In this document: positions 40,496 to 50,500 of the stretch, piece by piece
Layout of the letters: each line of letters begins with the position of its first letter
How positions within the stretch are numbered: position 1 is the stretch's first letter
Assembly (NCBI RefSeq): GCF_000613245.1
Contig: NZ_HG964936.1
Location: forward strand, 194,521-258,520
Reading direction: 5' to 3'
Source of the DNA: Mycobacterium asiaticum DSM 44297
GTDB lineage: Bacteria; Actinomycetota; Actinomycetes; Mycobacteriales; Mycobacteriaceae
Length of the DNA stretch: 64,000 nt
Notes under the pieces: model-generated
Databases searched by the model: none
What the model was told of the DNA's origin: nothing
The model's input: only the letters and a program-made list of their open reading frames with translations
Translations under genes and position numbers: made by a program

Positions 40496-41875
40496 TCAGG
40501 TGAGCCCGGCCAGTTCCTCGTCGGGTGCGTTGGCGACCAACCGGTGCCGGCTGTAGCAGGCGAAGTACAGCATGAACGCGCCGAACACCGCCAAACAGCA
40601 CAAGGTGGCCACGCCGTCGACCAGGAACGTGGCGATCAGCGCCAATGCGGCGATCACCAACGCGAAACCGGTGGTGACCACGCCACCGGGTGTCCGGTAC
40701 GGACGGTCCATCTCGGGCGCCCGTCTGCGCAGCACGATGTGGCTGACCATGATCAACACATACGACAGGGTCGCCCCGAAAACCGCCATGTTCAGCAACA
40801 GATCGCCCTGGCCGGTCAACGACAACCCGAACCCGATGAGCCCGGGCACGATCAGCGCCAGCGTCGGCGCCTTCCGCGAGTTGGTAACGGACAGGACCGT
40901 CGGCAGGTAACCCGCCCGGGACAGCGCGAACAGCTGCCGCGAATACGCATAGATGATCGAGAAGAAGCTGGCGACCAGACCGGCCAGTCCGATGTAGTTG
41001 ACGGCTTTGGCTGCTCCACCCGGCCCCAGCGCCGCCACCAGCGGGTTGCCGGATGTCGACATCGCCTGCGCGCCACCGGAACCGGTGGCCAGAATCAGTA
41101 CCAACACGCACGTCGCGAGCAGCACGGCAAACGCCACGGTGATGCCCCGTGGCACATTTCGGGCCGGATCGGCCGTCTCCTCCGCGGCCAGCGGCACGCC
41201 CTCGATAGCCAGGAAGAACCAGATCGCGAACGGCAACGCCGACCACGCCCCCAGATACCCGTGCGGCAGGAACGCCGATGCGCCAAGCGAATTCGTGGGC
41301 GCGATGTTGGTTAGATTCGCCGAATCGAAGTGCCCGACGGCGGCGACGCAGAAGATCGCGATCCCCACCAGCGCTATCGCGGTGATCGCGAACATCACCT
41401 TCAGCGCCTCGCCGACCCCGGCCAAGTGAATGCCGATGAACAGCGCGTAGATCGCCAGGTACACATACCAGCCGTCGCGAATGCCGAACAGGCCCAGCGA
41501 CTCCACATAGGCGCCGATGAACGTCGCGATGGCAGCCGGCGCGATCGCGTACTCGATCAGCACGGCGGTGCCCGTCGCAAAGCCGCCCCAGGTCCCCAGC
41601 GCACGCCGCGCGAACGTGTACCCGCCGCCGGCGGTGGGCAGCGCGGAGGACAACTCGGCCATCCCCAGCACCAATGCCAAATACATGGCGGCGATCACGC
41701 CGGTGGCGAGCACCAACCCCCCGAAGCCGCCGTGAGCCAAGCCGAAGTTCCAGCCCGAGTAGTCCCCGGAGACCACGTAGCTGACACCAAGTCCCGCCAG
41801 TAGCAACCAGCCGGCGCTACCGGTTTTCAGTTGCCGCTTCTCCAGGTAGGTGCGCGGCTCCGGGTGGCTTTCCAC
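40496..41875 (-). CDS. APC-family permease, ethanolamine permease type
   Basis: 459 residues with 12 predicted transmembrane helices. GDYSGWNFGLAHGGFGGL in helix 1-2, ELSSALPTAGGGYTFARRALG, and IEGVPLAAEETADPARNVPRG resemble ethanolamine permeases more than asparagine or basic-amino-acid transporters. There are no ethanolamine-degradation genes in the window, so the substrate is uncertain. It sits alone between two oppositely directed genes and has no counterpart here in M. tuberculosis that I recall. Confidence 0.75.
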   Translation of the reverse strand: MESHPEPRTYLEKRQLKTGSAGWLLLAGLGVSYVVSGDYSGWNFGLAHGGFGGLVLATGVIAAMYLALVLGMAELSSALPTAGGGYTFARRALGTWGGFATGTAVLIEYAIAPAAIATFIGAYVESLGLFGIRDGWYVYLAIYALFIGIHLAGVGEALKVMFAITAIALVGIAIFCVAAVGHFDSANLTNIAPTNSLGASAFLPHGYLGAWSALPFAIWFFLAIEGVPLAAEETADPARNVPRGITVAFAVLLATCVLVLILATGSGGAQAMSTSGNPLVAALGPGGAAKAVNYIGLAGLVASFFSIIYAYSRQLFALSRAGYLPTVLSVTNSRKAPTLALIVPGLIGFGLSLTGQGDLLLNMAVFGATLSYVLIMVSHIVLRRRAPEMDRPYRTPGGVVTTGFALVIAALALIATFLVDGVATLCCLAVFGAFMLYFACYSRHRLVANAPDEELAGLT

Positions 41876-41907
41876 AGGGCTCCCACGTTAAGGCAGGATC
41901 GGCAGGT

Positions 41908-43017
41908 ATGGATCAGGTATGGGCGAACCGGGCGGGCAGCTCTGAAACCGCCGTCACGCAACGGCACCTGACGCGACTGTGGGGGTTGCCGGGAACACAG
42001 CTGGGCGTGGTGGCCTGGCCGTCGGAGCGCAGGGACCGGTTGTTCGGCACCTGGCACTACTGGTGGCAGGCGCATTTGCTGGATTGCCTGGTCGACGCTC
42101 AGCTACGCGACCCGCAGCCGGAGCGGAACACCCGGATCAAGCGGCAGATCCGCTCGCACCGGTTGCGCAACAACTTCTTCTGGACCAACAACTACTACGA
42201 CGACATGGCGTGGCTGGCGCTGGCGCTGGAACGTGCCACCAAGGTGGCCGGGGTGCAGCGCGACCGGGCGTTGCGCAAGCTCGCCGGGCAGTTCGTCGAC
42301 TCCTGGGCGCCCGAGCAAGGCGGCGGCATCCCGTGGCGTAAGGGTGGCGAGCGTTTCTTCAATGCCCCCTCCAACGGCCCGGCGGGGATCTTTCTGGCTC
42401 GGTACGGGAATCACGTGCAGCGGGCCGACCAGATCAGCGACTGGATCGACCGCACACTGATCGACCCCGAGATGCACCTGGTGTTCGACGGCATCAAGGA
42501 CGGCTCGCTGGTGCGGGCGCAGTACACCTACTGCCAGGGCGTGGTGCTCGGCTTGGAGACCGAGCTTGCCAAGCGCACCGGCGCCGAGGTCCGGGAACGA
42601 CACCAGCTGCGGGTGCGCCGGCTGGTCGCCGCCGTCAAGGAACAGATGGCGCCTTCGGGTGTGCTCAAGGGCGCCGGCGGTGGTGACGGCGGGTTGTTCG
42701 CGGGCATCACCGCGCGCTATCTGGCGCTGGTGGCCACCGACCTGCCCGGTGATTCCGCCGAGGACGCCGTGGCCCGGGACAGCGCCCGCGGCATCGTGCT
42801 GGCCAGCGCGAAGTCAGCGTGGGACTACCGCCAGACGGTGGACGGCCTGCCGGTGTTCGGCGCGTTCTGGGATCGCGACGCCGAACTGCCGAGCGCGGGT
42901 GGTCAGCAGGCGCAGTTCGTCGCGGGCGCGGTGAACAGTTCGGAGATTCCCGAACGGGACCTGTCGGTGCAGCTGTCGGGCTGGATGCTGATGGAAGCCG
43001 CACACGCCGTCAGTTGA
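41908..43017 (+). CDS. GH76-family glycoside hydrolase (Rv0365c-like)
   Basis: 369 residues. Family 76 contains endo-alpha-1,6-mannanases. The paired catalytic aspartates are at residues 98-99 in NNYYDDMAW, and GGGIPWRKG and YTYCQGVVLGLE are typical. No signal peptide is visible, so it would act in the cytosol or leave by another route, which is unusual for a mannan-degrading enzyme. Possible role in turnover of mannose-containing lipoglycans or polymethyl-mannose (inference). Rv0365c counterpart. Confidence 0.87.
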   Translation: MDQVWANRAGSSETAVTQRHLTRLWGLPGTQLGVVAWPSERRDRLFGTWHYWWQAHLLDCLVDAQLRDPQPERNTRIKRQIRSHRLRNNFFWTNNYYDDMAWLALALERATKVAGVQRDRALRKLAGQFVDSWAPEQGGGIPWRKGGERFFNAPSNGPAGIFLARYGNHVQRADQISDWIDRTLIDPEMHLVFDGIKDGSLVRAQYTYCQGVVLGLETELAKRTGAEVRERHQLRVRRLVAAVKEQMAPSGVLKGAGGGDGGLFAGITARYLALVATDLPGDSAEDAVARDSARGIVLASAKSAWDYRQTVDGLPVFGAFWDRDAELPSAGGQQAQFVAGAVNSSEIPERDLSVQLSGWMLMEAAHAVS

Positions 43018-43025
43018 TCTGCCAA

Positions 43026-43703
43026 CTAGTCGACGCTGGCGTCAGATGACTCTTCCTTATTCGCGCCCCTGCGCCGCGAGCGGTAGGTCTTCCAGGCGGC
43101 GATGAACGCGGGCATCAGTGACACAAAGAGAATGCCCAGGATGATCTTCTCCAGGTTCTGGTGCACGAACGGCACGTTGCCCAGGAAGTAGCCGAGTGTC
43201 GTGACGCCGCCACCCCATAGCGTGCCGCCCACGATGTCGAACCCCAGGAAGACGGGGTAGCGCATGTAAGAGATCCCGGCGACCACCGGCGTGAACGTCC
43301 GGAGGAACGGCGCGAACCTGGCCAGGATGATCGCCCACGGCCCGTACTTCTCGAAGAACGCGTGCGATTCGGTCACGTAGTGCTTCTTGAAGAACCGCGA
43401 ATCTTCCTTCTTGAACAGAGCCGGACCGATGCGACGGCCGATGAAGTACCCGGTCTGGTCGCCGAGCACCGCGACGACGGCGACGGCGGGCGCCAGCACC
43501 CAGATGTCGATGGTCCCTTTCGACGCCAGCAAGCCGCCGGTGAACAGCAGTGACTCACCCGGCAGGAGCGGAAACAGCAGACCGGTTTCTATAAAGACGA
43601 TGATCAGGATCCCGGGTAGCACCGCAGACCCGAAGACGCCGCCGGGGCCCAACCAATACCACGGGTCGAGGAAGTCGCCCAACGCGACAACCGAGGTGCT
43701 CAT
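43026..43703 (-). CDS. DedA-family membrane protein
   Basis: 225 residues with about five membrane segments. DedA motifs are present: FIETGLLFPLLPGESLLFTGG, GDQTGYFIGRRIG, and the paired-Arg motif ARFAPFLRTFTPVVAG. The family includes undecaprenyl-phosphate and phospholipid flippases. Rv0364 counterpart (227). Divergent from fba, with a 62-base shared promoter region. Confidence 0.9.
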   Translation of the reverse strand: MSTSVVALGDFLDPWYWLGPGGVFGSAVLPGILIIVFIETGLLFPLLPGESLLFTGGLLASKGTIDIWVLAPAVAVVAVLGDQTGYFIGRRIGPALFKKEDSRFFKKHYVTESHAFFEKYGPWAIILARFAPFLRTFTPVVAGISYMRYPVFLGFDIVGGTLWGGGVTTLGYFLGNVPFVHQNLEKIILGILFVSLMPAFIAAWKTYRSRRRGANKEESSDASVD

Positions 43704-43765
43704 GATGCTTCAACATACCGGCGTTGCAATACTGGGTGGACCAAAGTCTTCGAGGAGGAAGTCTC

Positions 43766-44800
43766 ATGCCCATCGCAACGCCCGAGGTCTACGCCGAGAT
43801 GTTGGGCCGTGCCAAGGAGAATTCGTACGCTTTTCCGGCCATCAACTGCACTTCTTCGGAGACCATCAACGCGGCCATCAAAGGCTTCGCCGATGCGGGC
43901 AGCGACGGCATCATCCAGTTCTCCACCGGAGGCGCGGAGTTCGGCTCCGGCCTCGGTGTCAAGGACATGGTGACCGGCGCCGTCGCGCTGGCCGAGTTTG
44001 CCCACGTTATCGCGGCGAAGTACCCGATCAACGTTGCGCTGCACACCGACCACTGCCCCAAGGACAAGCTCGACACCTACGTGCGCCCGCTGCTGGCGAT
44101 CTCATCCGAGCGTGTCTCTGCGGGCAAGAACCCGTTGTTCCAGTCCCACATGTGGGACGGCTCGGCGGTGCCGATCGACGAGAACCTCGAGATCGCGCAG
44201 GAACTGCTCAAACAGGCCGCGTCCGCCAAGATCATCCTGGAGATCGAGATCGGCGTGGTCGGCGGTGAGGAGGACGGCGTCGCGAACGAGATCAACGACA
44301 AGCTGTACACCACCCCGGAGGATTTCGAGAAGACGATCGACGCGCTGGGCCACGGCGAGCACGGCCACTACCTGCTGGCGGCGACGTTCGGCAACGTCCA
44401 CGGTGTCTACAAGCCCGGCAACGTGAAGCTGCGTCCCGACATCCTGGCCCAGGGTCAGAAGGTGGCCGCGGCCAAGCTCGGACTCGGCGACGACGCCCAG
44501 CCGTTCGACTTCGTCTTCCACGGCGGTTCGGGCTCGGAGAAGTCCGAGATCGAGGAGGCGTTGCGGTACGGCGTGGTGAAGATGAACGTCGACACCGACA
44601 CCCAGTACGCGTTCACCCGCCCGATCGTCGCGCACATGTTCACCAACTACGACGGCGTGTTGAAGGTCGACGGCGACGTGGGTTCCAAGAAGGTCTACGA
44701 CCCGCGCAGCTACCTCAAGAAGGCCGAGGCCGGCATGACCGAGCGCGTCATCGAGGCCTGCAACGACCTGCACTGCGCTGGCAAGTCCCTCGCCGGTTAG
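43766..44800 (+). CDS. fba: Class II fructose-bisphosphate aldolase
   Basis: 344 residues, the M. tuberculosis length. Cleaves fructose 1,6-bisphosphate in glycolysis and makes it in gluconeogenesis. Zinc and substrate motifs: LHTDHCPKDKL, TFGNVHGVYKPG, FHGGSGS, and VKMNVDTDTQYAFT. ATG 43766 has GAGGAGGAAG upstream; the frame's earlier ATG is not supported. Rv0363c counterpart. Essential central-carbon enzyme with a Zn-dependent mechanism unlike the human class I enzyme. Confidence 0.97.
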   Translation: MPIATPEVYAEMLGRAKENSYAFPAINCTSSETINAAIKGFADAGSDGIIQFSTGGAEFGSGLGVKDMVTGAVALAEFAHVIAAKYPINVALHTDHCPKDKLDTYVRPLLAISSERVSAGKNPLFQSHMWDGSAVPIDENLEIAQELLKQAASAKIILEIEIGVVGGEEDGVANEINDKLYTTPEDFEKTIDALGHGEHGHYLLAATFGNVHGVYKPGNVKLRPDILAQGQKVAAAKLGLGDDAQPFDFVFHGGSGSEKSEIEEALRYGVVKMNVDTDTQYAFTRPIVAHMFTNYDGVLKVDGDVGSKKVYDPRSYLKKAEAGMTERVIEACNDLHCAGKSLAG

Positions 44801-44822
44801 GCGGGCGGGCTAACTCGCGCGA

Positions 44823-45671
44823 CTAACTGGGGGACTGGCAGATCTTCCACTGCTCGTCGCGGTACTGCAGATCCAAGCTGCGCGTCGACCGCGTTTGCGG
44901 GTCATAGGCCATGAACGAGGTGATATTGGCCTCGGCGTGCTGGCCGTTGACCACCACCTGGTCGATGCTGGCGATCACCGGATACTGCTTGGCCGCCGAC
45001 ACCCGGCGGTAGGTCTCCGTCCAGGCCTTCTCGTCGTAATCCACGTAGCCGTCGCGGGTCGTGCCGCAGGTTATGCCGCGCAGCGCCGTCAGGTCGCCCC
45101 GCTGTATTGCCACGTCGAAGCTCTGGATGGTCTGCCGGACCTGCTCCTCCTGCGAGGGCTTGGCGTGCTTGGTTCGGGTGAGCAGCACCGTGCCGAAGAT
45201 CGCGATCGCCGCCAGCGCCAACACGATCACCACGATCGCCAGCACCCAGCCCCAGTTGCGGTGCTTCGGTGCGGTTTTCGTCGCGCCACGCGGCGGAATC
45301 GACTGCGGCACTGCGGCTTTCGGCGGCGGCTGGGAACCTGGTGGCGGTTGGGACCCGGGTGGCAGCGGCACCGAGCCCTGCGGCGCCGGGCGGGTTTCGA
45401 AGACCTCGGTGGCAGCTTCCGGGGCCGTGGCGATGACCTGGGTTTCTTTCTCGTCGAAGCCGGGCGCGGTGAATCGGCGCTCGGGTTCATCCGGGGCGGT
45501 CGGTTCGGACGTCTCGTCCGGTTGCTTTTTGGCGATCCTCAGAGCCTCGGTTTCGGCATCACCTGTGACCAGGGGGTAGCCCTCGGTGGCCTCGTTGCTG
45601 GGGTCGCGCTCGCGCTCCGGGTTGCCGCGCAAGGATTTGCCGTCGCGGTCGGACTCAGGTGCGTTGGGCAT
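44823..45671 (-). CDS. Single-pass membrane protein, Rv0361-like
   Basis: 282 residues. A long charged and Pro-rich cytosolic N-terminus (with PPPGSQ repeated) leads to one transmembrane helix near residues 141-165 (WVLAIVVIVLALAAIAIFG). An external domain of about 110 residues follows, with two cysteines (GITCGTT, KICQSPS) and an NTF2/DUF4878-like pattern. Rv0361 counterpart in position and length (275). Function unknown. Converges on fba with a 22-base gap. Confidence 0.8.
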   Translation of the reverse strand: MPNAPESDRDGKSLRGNPERERDPSNEATEGYPLVTGDAETEALRIAKKQPDETSEPTAPDEPERRFTAPGFDEKETQVIATAPEAATEVFETRPAPQGSVPLPPGSQPPPGSQPPPKAAVPQSIPPRGATKTAPKHRNWGWVLAIVVIVLALAAIAIFGTVLLTRTKHAKPSQEEQVRQTIQSFDVAIQRGDLTALRGITCGTTRDGYVDYDEKAWTETYRRVSAAKQYPVIASIDQVVVNGQHAEANITSFMAYDPQTRSTRSLDLQYRDEQWKICQSPS

Positions 45672-45708
45672 GAATGGAGCTTAGCGACAGGCTTGGCAAG
45701 ATGTAGGC

Positions 45709-46122
45709 ATGACGCCGACCGGTGATCTTCTGGGACCTGATCCAATTCTGCTGCCGGGCGACAGCGAGGCCGAGGCTGCGCTGCTCGCCGACGAGAACCC
45801 CGGCATCGTCGCCGCCGCGCACCCGTCGGCATCGGTGGCCTGGGCGGCGCTCGCCGAGGACGCACTTGCCGAAGACCGCGCTATCACCGCCTACGCGTAC
45901 GCCCGCACCGGCTACCACCGAGGGCTGGACCAGCTGCGCCGCAACGGCTGGCGGGGCTTCGGCCCGGTGCCATATTCGCACGAGCCGAACCGGGGATTTC
46001 TGCGGTGTGTGGCAGCACTGGCACGCGCCGCGGATGCCATCGGCGAAACCGACGAATACCGACGCTGCCTGGACCTACTCGACGACTGTGATCCCACCGC
46101 CCGCCAGGCGCTGGGTCTTTAG
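45709..46122 (+). CDS. DUF3151 family protein, Rv0360c-like
   Basis: 137 residues, soluble and mostly helical. The actinobacterial DUF3151 features are GDLLGPDPILLPG at the start, SVAWAALAEDAL, YAYARTGYHRGLDQLRRNGWRG and VPYSHEPNRGFLR. Function unknown. Rv0360c counterpart. Its stop codon lies in one arm of a small hairpin shared with the convergent zitA gene. Confidence 0.85.
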   Translation: MTPTGDLLGPDPILLPGDSEAEAALLADENPGIVAAAHPSASVAWAALAEDALAEDRAITAYAYARTGYHRGLDQLRRNGWRGFGPVPYSHEPNRGFLRCVAALARAADAIGETDEYRRCLDLLDDCDPTARQALGL

Positions 46123-46133
46123 CAGCCGCTAAA
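46118..46133. terminator. Hairpin holding both stop codons of convergent genes
   Basis: TTTAGC, AGCC loop, GCTAAA: perfect 6-bp arms. The left arm contains the plus-strand TAG (46120-46122) and the right arm the minus-strand TAG (46131-46129). It may serve as a weak bidirectional terminator for the 6-base gap. Confidence 0.4.
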
Positions 46134-47022
46134 ACGTTTCTTCGCAGTGCCCGTCCGGGCAGTCGATCTGCACGGTGGCGTGGTCCAGTCCGCGGGCCGA
46201 TAGGACCGCACGTGCCGCGTTCAGCACCTGCGTCGAGTCCCGGTCGCTGGTCAGGTGCGCGGTGACCATGTCCTTGCCCGGTGACAGCGTCCACACGTGC
46301 AGATCGTGGACGTCGGTCACGCCGTCGAGCTCGCCCAGCGCCGAACGTAGTTCGGCCACATCGATGTGTGCCGGCGACGACTCAGACAGGATCCGCAGCG
46401 CGGCGCGCGCCAGCGCAATCGCCCGCGGCAATACCCACAGTGCGACAAGCACCGCGACCACCACGTCGGCGTAGGGCCAGCGCGTCGTGACGGTCACGAT
46501 GCCGGCGATCAGGACGCCGATGCTGCCGACGGTGTCGGCGACCACCTCCATGTAGGCGCCCTTGACCGCCAGGCTGTCGTCCGAATGAGACCGCAGCAGC
46601 ATCGCCACCACGAAGTTGGCGGCAACCCCGGCCAGCGCCACCACGATCATCGGCACGCCGGGCACCGACGGCGCCCCGCCGAGCCGGTCGATCGCCTCGT
46701 ACAGGATGAACAGCGCCACCCCGACCAACAGCACCGCGTTCGCCACCGCGGTGAACACCTCGGCGCGATGCCAACCGTAGGTGCGGTCCGGTGACGAGCT
46801 GCCCCGGCGGGCCAGCACCACGGCGGCCAGCCCCATGAACACCGCCACCACATCGGTGAGCATGTGCCCCGCGTCGGCCAGCAGCGCTATCGAGTTGATC
46901 AGCAGCGCGGTCGTCAGCTCGATGACGAAGAATGCGGCCAGGATGCCCGCCGCGGCGATCATCCGCGGGATCATTCGCGACGCATCCGCCTCCGCGGGAG
47001 TGTGACTGTGTCCGGCACCCAT
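46129..47022 (-). CDS. zitA: Cation diffusion facilitator, ZitA-type zinc exporter
   Basis: 297 residues, His at the N-terminus (HSH), six transmembrane helices and a cytosolic ferredoxin-like domain (ELDGVTDVHDLHVWTL). The first metal pair is H53-x3-D57 (HMLTD). The second site reads E159-x3-D163 where zinc exporters usually have HxxxD. Its place between the Rv0360c-like and Rv0359-like genes is that of M. smegmatis MSMEG_0755 (ZitA), reported as an SmtB-regulated zinc exporter. M. tuberculosis has mgtE nearby instead. A palindrome 9-32 bases upstream of the start supports metal control. Confidence 0.8.
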   Translation of the reverse strand: MGAGHSHTPAEADASRMIPRMIAAAGILAAFFVIELTTALLINSIALLADAGHMLTDVVAVFMGLAAVVLARRGSSSPDRTYGWHRAEVFTAVANAVLLVGVALFILYEAIDRLGGAPSVPGVPMIVVALAGVAANFVVAMLLRSHSDDSLAVKGAYMEVVADTVGSIGVLIAGIVTVTTRWPYADVVVAVLVALWVLPRAIALARAALRILSESSPAHIDVAELRSALGELDGVTDVHDLHVWTLSPGKDMVTAHLTSDRDSTQVLNAARAVLSARGLDHATVQIDCPDGHCEETF

Positions 47023-47030
47023 GCGCAGTA

Positions 47031-47054
47031 ATATATGCGCGAAGTCGCATATAT
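47031..47054 (-). promoter_or_regulatory. Metalloregulator (SmtB/ArsR-type) palindrome before zitA
   Basis: ATATATGCG (47031-47039), six bases, CGCATATAT (47046-47054): perfect 9-bp arms in an otherwise GC-rich gap. It sits directly upstream of the zitA ATG, so a repressor here would block initiation. SmtB-family sensors bind AT-rich inverted repeats of this kind. Confidence 0.7.
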
Positions 47055-47062
47055 CGCAATAC

Positions 47063-47815
47063 TCAGAACCAGGCGCCCCAGAACCGGGTCAGCCCCGCCC
47101 CGGCCATCGACAACCGCGGCGGCACCCCGGACAGATCGAAAAGCCAGTACACCGCCTCGAAGAAATAGCGGTTCAATCCGGGCGCCAGCAGCACGACCAA
47201 CAGCACGAAGAGCCCGAACTGCTTGGCGGGGGCCAAGGCACGCTGGGTCTGCGGGCTCAGGTGCGGCTCGACGGCGTCGTAGCCGTCCAGGCCGGGTACC
47301 GGCAGCAGATTCAGCACTACCGCGGTCAGTTGCAGGAATCCCAGGAACGCCATCCCGGCCGTGAACACCAGGTGTGCCGGGTCGTACCGGACCCGCACCG
47401 CGGCCAGCAGCAGCACCGCCAGCACCAGGTTGGCCGCCGGACCGGCCAGACTGACCAAAGTCCGCCGGGCGGGCGTCATGAATCCGGTCTGCAGATACAC
47501 CGCCGCGCCCGGCAGCCCGATACCCCCTAACGCGATGAACACCATCGGCAACACCAGCGACAGTGCGAGGTGGCTGTATCGCCGCGGATCCAGGCTGAGG
47601 TAGCCGCGCACCGCCGCGTCGCGGTCACCGAATCGCCACGCCGTGTACGCATGCCCGAACTCGTGCAGACATAACGACACCAGCCAGCCCGCGATCACGA
47701 AGATGAACACCCCGGCGTAGGCCAGCGGACGCACGACCGATCCTGCGGCCCAGGCCAGCGCCCCACCGATGACCGCCAGACCGACCAGGCCAAGGAATAT
47801 CGGGCTGGGCCGCAC
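47063..47815 (-). CDS. Site-2-protease-type zinc metalloprotease (M50), Rv0359-like
   Basis: 250 residues, about six membrane helices. The zinc motif HEFGH (HExxH) lies in the second helix, and the third ligand motif NLLPVPGLDGYD in the later helix. No PDZ domain is present. Such proteases cut transmembrane substrates, often anti-sigma factors; the substrate here is unknown. GTG start at 47815, 9 bases after the Rv0358-like stop, so they form a pair. Rv0359 counterpart. Confidence 0.9.
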   Translation of the reverse strand: MRPSPIFLGLVGLAVIGGALAWAAGSVVRPLAYAGVFIFVIAGWLVSLCLHEFGHAYTAWRFGDRDAAVRGYLSLDPRRYSHLALSLVLPMVFIALGGIGLPGAAVYLQTGFMTPARRTLVSLAGPAANLVLAVLLLAAVRVRYDPAHLVFTAGMAFLGFLQLTAVVLNLLPVPGLDGYDAVEPHLSPQTQRALAPAKQFGLFVLLVVLLAPGLNRYFFEAVYWLFDLSGVPPRLSMAGAGLTRFWGAWF

Positions 47816-47824
47816 CGGTCGAAA

Positions 47825-48478
47825 CTACCGAACCAGCTGCCAGCCTTCGACATTGCGGTAGAACGACGATCTGCGGATCGGTCGGGTCGCGGGGACACCG
47901 TCGCGCACCACCGCCGCTCCGGTGGTGCCCAGCTGCGCGGCGCGCCCGCTGAACCAGCGCACCCACCGGCCCGCCACGGCGGCGCGCACCCCCGGCAACG
48001 CCAACGTCGGCTCGATCCAGACCGCCGTGACGTCGCCATCGAACAACACGGTGTCGTCCACGACGGCCTCACCACGGATCGACGCCGCCCCCTCAACCGG
48101 TAACCACACGCCGCGCCCGACGATCACCGTGCCGGTCTCGTCGCGGATCAGCGGTACCCGACGGGCGGTCCCGCGGCGTGCGCGGCGGGCGGCGCGCGAA
48201 CCCGCGTGCAGCCGGTAGGCCCGGGTGGCGCGGGTGCGCCGACGCGGCACGTAGGCCACCTCGACGTCCAGCCGGTCGGTGCGCAGCAGTCGGGTCAGCA
48301 CGGAGGCCAGGTCGGCGTCCCAGCCGACAACCACCAACCGTCGGCAGGTGTCGAGCAGAGCTTCCATTTCAGCGGGATCGCCGGCGCGGTGGGTGGGCAG
48401 GCCGCGCAAGCACCGTGGCGGGCGGGCATTGCCGAACCGCAATACCGCCACGCCGGACGCGTTCTGCGCCGCATTCAT
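47825..48478 (-). CDS. Conserved hypothetical protein, Rv0358-like
   Basis: 217 residues from ATG 48478, close to Rv0358 (215). An N-terminal segment of hydrophobic and Arg-rich stretches (RRLVVVGWDADLASVLTRLL, RRRTRATRAYRL) is followed by a beta-rich part (ETGTVIVGRGVWLP, RGEAVVDDTVLFDGDVTAVWIEP). No known domain or signal peptide recognised. Divergent from purA with an 88-base gap. Upstream of the site-2 protease gene and probably in the same transcript. Confidence 0.75.
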   Translation of the reverse strand: MNAAQNASGVAVLRFGNARPPRCLRGLPTHRAGDPAEMEALLDTCRRLVVVGWDADLASVLTRLLRTDRLDVEVAYVPRRRTRATRAYRLHAGSRAARRARRGTARRVPLIRDETGTVIVGRGVWLPVEGAASIRGEAVVDDTVLFDGDVTAVWIEPTLALPGVRAAVAGRWVRWFSGRAAQLGTTGAAVVRDGVPATRPIRRSSFYRNVEGWQLVR

Positions 48479-48509
48479 GGCACTCCTCGCAAACCGCTGG
48501 GTAGGGTAG

Positions 48510-50500
<1,991 letters not shown>

